Assembly: GCA_009746045.1 (NCBI GenBank)
Contig: RPFO01001350.1
Coordinates: 40,001-85,375, forward strand
DNA: 45,375 bases
Origin: Mesostigma viride
Taxonomy: Eukaryota > Streptophyta > Mesostigmatophyceae > Mesostigmatales > Mesostigmataceae
Direction: 5' to 3'
In this document: one piece after another, positions 40,321-45,375 of the stretch
How the letters are laid out: the number at the start of each line of letters is the position of its first letter
Position numbering within the stretch: position 1 is the stretch's first letter
Position numbers and translations under genes: made by a program
Notes under the pieces: model-generated
Seen by the model: the letters and a program-made list of their open reading frames with translations, nothing else
Told to the model about the DNA's origin: nothing
Databases searched by the model: none

Positions 40321-43300
40321 GTGAAGCGCACAACAAAGACCAAAGTCTCAAGTACGTCGAGATCAAGGGCAACCAACTTGCCCTCGACATGGCCAGCGCC
40401 ATGGAATACTTGCTGAAGGACAACAATCACAAGACTGAAAACACGAAAACTGCAGTAGGCTTGAGGGCGCTTGAGCGGCTGCCAGGTGCGGTTGTGAAGG
40501 TTATGGGGAAACAGTACCGCCCTGCGCTGAAAAGAAAGGCGTCGGAGTCCTTCGCTCAGGAGGTTGTCGCTAATATCGTGCAAGGTTTCCAGGAATTGGG
40601 CAAGTCGGATGAGCACAGGAACGCGAAGTGCGCTGTGCTGTCAATGTGCTTGGGAAAGGACGGCATGAACAATCAAGGGCATTGCACTCTCGCGCGGCTG
40701 CTTAACGTCACGCCCAAGGATATCCAGACCGCAAGGGGAATGAGGATGGGGGGCGACCTTCCCGCCCTGAAGGCGCCCCTCGGGCTGTACGGTCGGACAA
40801 GTTTCCGGAGGAGGTAAAGAAATCGTCGGGAGTTACTGGTTGTCAGACCTAAACACGAGGGCGTCTCCCAACCATAAGGACGTGGTCAATGAGTTCGAAA
40901 GGAAGGGAAACGCCAGGATCCTGATTTCCTCCCAGGGCGGAAGGTACTACTTGGACTCGCTTGAAACGATTTACAAGCGGTTCTGTTCTGACGCGTCGCC
41001 GTACAAGGGAGGTATCGTGACGACTGCGGACGGGACAAGGTACAAGGTGGGGTACACGAAGTTCGTGGAGTTCATGCCCAAGTGCGTAAAGGGCGTGTGG
41101 AAGGACCGGGACTTGTGCGCATGCGAAAAGCACGTCGTCTTCGAGTCCCTGCTCTCTGCCTTCACCAAAGGCGTCAAGGAGTTGAAGAGCACGCTGGAGA
41201 TCGAGGAGAGGGAGGGTATCCCTTCCGTGCCTGACAATGCCCATGACTTCGTTCGACGTTTCACCTGCCACAGGTCTGAGAGGGGGGGGGGGGCAAGGAG
41301 GGGGGAGGACGGGCGGCCCGTTCGTTAACGTCCCAATGAACTGCTTGGAAGGGACCTGCAACGAGTGTGGGATTTCCGAGTTCATCGTGACGGACCAGAT
41401 GAAGGGGTGGACAAAGAAGTACACGTGGTTCGACTTCGTAAAGGAGGGCACAGCGCCCCGTGGGACGGTAAGCATGTATATTTGCATCGTTGAATATATA
41501 TATGTAGACTTTCATACTTCCAACGGCCGTTGGCGTTGGGAAATTCCCAGCTGCTGACTTCCATTCTTCGGTCAATCCATGGTGCGCGGGTGTGTTGTGT
41601 TGCAGGAGGAGGATGTGGCGCCGCAAATGAACCTGCAGCAAAAACTCATCAAGTCAACCCTCTCGGAGCTCCATGAACTCATTACGGCGCGCTTCCCGGA
41701 ATTCGCCATTCACGTCCATACATGGGCCTGGCAGCACCACGCTTACAAGGAGTGCATTGACGTGATGCCGCTGGGAACGGTGGTGGTCCTGATGGACTAC
41801 TCGGAGAACTATTCGGACCACCTGCAGAAACAGTTGCAGGCGCAGTACTGGTACCCAAGTAGTTACGTCCTGATGCCGGTGATCGTGATGTACCGTGATC
41901 CCGTATCGCTGGAAATCAAAAGGGTGAAGCACGATTACATGGGGAAGGACGTACCGAGGAATGCCCAGACCCTGGAGTTCGTGATGAAGAATACCCTTAA
42001 GGTGCTGAGGGAGGAGGGGGTGGAGGTGAGGAACTGGATCAGTTGGTCCGACAACTGTAAGGAGCAGTTCCAATCCCGGTATGTGGTGGCGATGGCTGCG
42101 GACCTGCTCGAGGCCGACCCCGACTTGGACACATTGGAGTGGAACTACTCATGTGCAGGACATGGGAAGGGGGAGTCGGACGGGGAGGGGGGGACGGTGA
42201 AAAGCATCCTCAAAAGAGCGCAGATGCAGGAGGACAATCGGAACCTGAATACGGTGGAGGCACTGGTGGCCTACCTGAACCGGGATTGGAGAACCGGCAA
42301 AGACTCGAGTCGACCATCGGCACAATCGGACGTGGTTCGACGGGCATTTCTTCTCGATAACGTAAGTAAAGACAGTTGCTTTCTGGTGGTCAAGTGCAGT
42401 TCTATAATTTGTCTCTGGTTACACTTTACAGAGGACAGCTTCCTTGATGCAGTTTGAAGTTTCATAAGGCCAACGGCCGTTGGAGCTGGAAAATCATATA
42501 ATTGTTGAGTGCCAACGGCCGTTGGAGTTGAGAAATGTACTTATAAAGTTTCCAAGGGCCAACGGCCGTTGGAGTTTGGAAATCTTATAATTGTTGAGTG
42601 CCAACGGCCGTTGGAGTTGGGAAATGTGCTGTGATGTTGTTTCATGGATTTACAATTGCAGATTCCCACGTCCGGTAAGGAGCGAGGCCCGATCCGAGAT
42701 ATCTCCACGGCACACCAGTGGCGACTGGACAAAAAGGGCGAGCAGGTCGAGGTGGTTCAGCTCAGGCGTTTTTCATGCTTCAGTTGTGCGGAGTGCCGAG
42801 AGGGCAAGTGGAGGACATGCCCAAATGATTGGAGCAGCTCGTCGTGGACTGTAAAACTCCAGGCGAGTAAGTCGCGGAACCCCACGCGATATCCGGGAAC
42901 CCGCCTGAACCACCTTCAAACGGCAAGAAACGAGTTGGGGCGTGGTTTGCAGGAGGGGGAGGCCGTCGCAGTCGCATCTGAGAGGGGGCACAAGGACCAT
43001 GTGCCCGACCACCCGTACTGGTTGGCGAAAGTTGTTCGAGTCGCCCACCAACTCGACAAGGATGAGTGTTTAAACAAACATACCGGGGGGGGGGCGAGGT
43101 TTTTAAGAAAGGCAACTGGGTAATGTACGTAAAATACTTCGAGAGGTGCTCCTCCTCCGGATCGGACGCCCGACGCTTCTTCTGGAACCCAGACGACCGA
43201 GAACCCTTAACTGCAATCGTGTGCTACCTGAGCGTCGCAAAGGTCACGAAGGGCAAGTGGGAAGGACATCCGGACAACACGCGACAGGGCTGGTTCACAA

Positions 43301-43329
43301 TTGCGAAGAAGGTGGACGCCGAAATTACG
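40321..43329 (+). CDS. Transposase-like multi-exon protein with D/D/E-type motifs (frameshifted, partial)
   Basis: The reading starts after acceptor GGATGCAG at 40320. Introns are 41468-41605 (GTAAGC...TGCAG, phase 0) and 42362-42661 (GTAAGT...TTGCAG, phase 0), and a phase-0 donor GTACGT closes the last exon at 43329. Frames change near 40800 and at G runs 41282-41293 and 43085-43094. The N-terminal part is helical and basic; a Cys-rich segment (CLEGTCNECG) follows. The core shows VVLMDYSENYSD, then WSDNCKEQFQSRY, then GHGKGESDGEGGTVKS. That series of acidic positions recalls an RNase-H-fold transposase, and similar DYSENY/SD/HGK-DG proteins are common in repeat-rich genomes. The C-terminal part has YWLAKVVRV and WVMYVKYFERC, perhaps a small beta-barrel reader. 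A possible upstream exon (39342-39403, RRLQGPPAANKSYGGG) precedes the palindrome array. Superfamily not assigned. Confidence 0.6.
42470..42615. repeat. Four palindrome units inside the second intron
   Basis: CCAACGGCCGTTGG near 42471, 42513, 42560 and 42601, with GAGCTGG/GAGTTGAG/GAGTTTGG linkers and a 42-47-bp period, all within intron 42362-42661. One further copy (about 41520) is in the preceding intron. Confidence 0.9.
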
Positions 43330-43685
43330 GTACGTCATTCCAAACATAACTGTGTAAAATTGGTGTTTGTATGTCCCGTGTGTTTTTTTGTCGACGGTCG
43401 TTCACCTTACTACTACATTACATACGGGGCAATGGCAGCCTATACTTTAGCTTGGCTGAATGGCGCAGTTCGCATATCTTAATTTCTCAAAGCCAACGGC
43501 CGTTGGACTTACGAAACTGGACAAGTGCCAAGTGCGGATTGGGTACTATTATTGTTGAGGATGACCAGTTGTGTTTATATATTTTTGCATGGTGGCGGAT
43601 GACTTGGCGTGTTGTTGCATTTTTACATACGGGTGTATGGTAGGCCTTAAACCCTAAACCCCTACACTCCTAAACCATGTTTACC
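43330..43685. other. Probable intron with palindrome and short telomere-like run
   Basis: Begins with donor GTACGT. It contains one palindrome at about 43492-43505. Near 43650-43675 it has CCTTAAACCCTAAACCCC, about two units of the plant-type CCCTAAA telomere repeat. No continuation exon is recognised before the TG-rich tract. Confidence 0.5.
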
Positions 43686-45375
43686 CTTATATGTTGGGTG
43701 TGTTGGGTGAATGTTGGGTATGTGTGTTGGGGCGTGTGTGTTGTGTGTGTGTTGGGTGCATTCATAAAGGTGTGGGGGGGTGTAGGGTGTGTGCAAAGTG
43801 TCTTGTGTGTTGATGTTGGGTGTGGGGGGGGGGAGGTACATGTGTGTTGTGTGTGTGTCTTAGTAGGTGTGTTGTGTGTGTGACTTAGGTGTGTGTGTTG
43901 TTTGTGTTGGATATGTGTTGTGTGTGTGTGTGTGTTGTGTGTGTAGGGTGTCTTGTGTGTTGGTGTCTTGTTTTTAGTAGGTGTTGGGTGTGTGTATGTC
44001 GGGTGCAAACATAGTGTGTGTGTGTGTGTGTTCGGTATGTGTGTTGGGTGTCTTTTGTGTGTGTTGTGTGTGTTGGGGCGTGTGTGTGTGCTCTGTGTAT
44101 GTATGTTGTGTGTGTGTGTGTGTGTTGGGGCGTGTGCCTGTGTGTGTTGTGTGCATGTTAATTGTCATGTATTGGTGTTGAGTGTGTGGGGGGGATGGAC
44201 GTGTGTGTTGTGTGTGACTTAGGTGTGTTATGTGTGTGTTGTGTGTGACTTAAGTGTCTTTTGTGTGTGTTGTGTGTGTTGGATGTGTGGTGTGGGTGTG
44301 GGTGTGGGTGTGTGGGTGTGGGGGGGGGGTGCCAAGTGTCTTGTGTGTTGGTATTGGGTGTGTGTGGGGGGGTACGTGTGTGTTGTGTGTGACTTAGGTG
44401 TGTTTTGTGTGTGTTGTGTGTGATTGACCTAGGTGTGTGTTGCGTGTGTGTGTATGTGTTGTGTGGTGTGTTGTTTGCATGTTAATTGTCATGTGTTGGT
44501 GTTGTGGGGGGGGGGGATGTACGTGTACGTGTGTTGTGTGTTGGTGTCTTATTTTTAGGTGTTGGTGTGTGTGTCGTGGGTGCAAACATTGTGTGTGTGT
44601 GTGTTAAGTGTGTGTTGGGTGTCTTGTGTGTTGGTGTCTTATTTTTAGGTGTTGGTGTGTGTGTCGTGGGTGCAAACATTGTTGTGGTGTGTGTGTGTGT
44701 GTTGGGTGTGTGTTGGGTGTCTTGTGTGTTGGTGTCTTGTTTTTAGTAGGTGTTGTGTGTGCGTGTTTTCGGTATGTGTGTTGGGTGTCTTGTGTGTGTG
44801 TGGTGTGTGTTTGGGTGTTGTTGTGTGTGCAGTGTTGGGGAATGTGTGTGTGTTGGGGCATGTGTGTGTGTGTTGGGGCATGTGTGTCAGTGTGTGTGTT
44901 GTGGCATGTTAATTGTCATGTGTTGTGTGTGTGTGGGGGGGATGTACGTGTGTGTTGTGTGTTACTTAGGTGTGTTCTGTGTGTGTTGCGGTGTGTGATT
45001 GTGTGTCTTGGGTGTGTGTTGGGTGTCTTTGTGTTGGTGTCTTGTTTTTAGTAGGTGTTGGGGTGGGTGTACGTTGGGTGCAAACATAGTGTGTGTGTGT
45101 GTGTGTGTCGGGTATGTGTGTTGTGTGTCTTTTGTGTGTGTTGTGTGTGTTGGGGCGTGTGTGTGTGTGTGTGTTGTGTGCATGTCAACTTTCTTGTGTT
45201 GCATGGTGTTGTGTGTGTGTGTGGGGGGGGGTACATGTGTGTTGTGTGTGACTTAGGTGTGTTCTGTGTGTGTGGTGTGTGTTTGGGTTGTTGTGTGTGC
45301 AGTGTTGGGGAATGTGTGTTGTGTTGGGGCATGTGTGTGTGTGTTGGGCATGTTGTGTCAGTGTGTGTGTTGTGG
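43686..45375. repeat. TG-rich low-complexity tract to the window end
   Basis: About 1.7 kb almost exclusively T and G on the plus strand. It is built from GTGTGTGTTGGGTG-like words, with recurring blocks (GTGCAAACATAGTGTGTG; GCATGTTAATTGTCATGT; GTGTGACTTAGGTGTGTT) repeating every 300-500 bp. Cysteine/valine-rich frames on the plus strand and threonine/histidine-rich frames on the minus strand are artefacts. Confidence 0.93.

Noticed and set aside
43671-45332. Cys/Val-rich or Thr/His-rich small proteins
   Set aside because: Low-complexity TG/CA sequence; no natural protein composition.

Overview
The window is nuclear DNA of a eukaryote, most likely a unicellular green-lineage alga. The evidence is GT-AG introns, a plant/algal-type MutS2 gene end, a decayed fragment of plastid rpoB, a hAT transposon remnant, and a very high load of satellites and microsatellites. 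I cannot name the species from sequence alone. No bacterial operons, rRNA genes, complete tRNA genes or CRISPR arrays were seen.

Layout. 0.25-2.75 kb (+): three short exons ending a MutS2-like gene with an Smr domain; its first intron holds a minisatellite and a CACT tetranucleotide array. 5.0-10.15 kb (-): an unrecognised multi-exon gene of about 1,460 codons. Its large intron, and the sequence just upstream, are filled with roughly 46-bp tandem units built around the 14-bp palindrome CCAACGGCCGTTGG. 10.84-12.38 kb: a 1,546-bp hAT-type element with terminal inverted repeats, an apparent 8-bp target duplication and a broken BED/DUF659 transposase fragment. 12.39-14.62 kb: a hexanucleotide array that is open in all six frames. 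14.66-16.11 kb (-): two candidate exons and a 78-bp tandem repeat. 16.2-16.7 kb (+): the plastid rpoB fragment.

16.9-29.0 kb (-): a cluster of short, apparently intronless genes, all on one strand. It includes three proteins with paired C-x-C-x-C-H zinc motifs, a tandemly duplicated unknown gene, two MYND-finger paralogs, an F-box-like protein and two small acidic or basic proteins. A 208-bp satellite (12 units) sits in the middle. Most of these genes have a CCAACGGCCGTTGG palindrome about 40-70 nt before the start codon, and six of the nine ATGs directly follow an AG.

29.5-37.4 kb: a polypurine array, then a roughly 30-bp G-rich minisatellite that includes a higher-order repeat (order A-B-A-B-B) punctuated by a conserved spacer of about 190 bp. 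39.6-40.2 kb: a 62-bp tandem palindrome array. 40.3-43.3 kb (+): a multi-exon gene with transposase-like D/D/E-type motifs. 43.7-45.4 kb: a TG-rich tract running to the end of the window.

The unifying feature is the palindrome: about 80 copies, in at least four different repeat backgrounds, in introns, leaders and spacers but never as a full copy inside a convincing exon. Each half matches the AACGG core bound by plant three-repeat MYB proteins. Many gene models also carry one frameshift, often in a run of 8 or more G. Either the assembly has homopolymer errors or these accessory genes are decaying.
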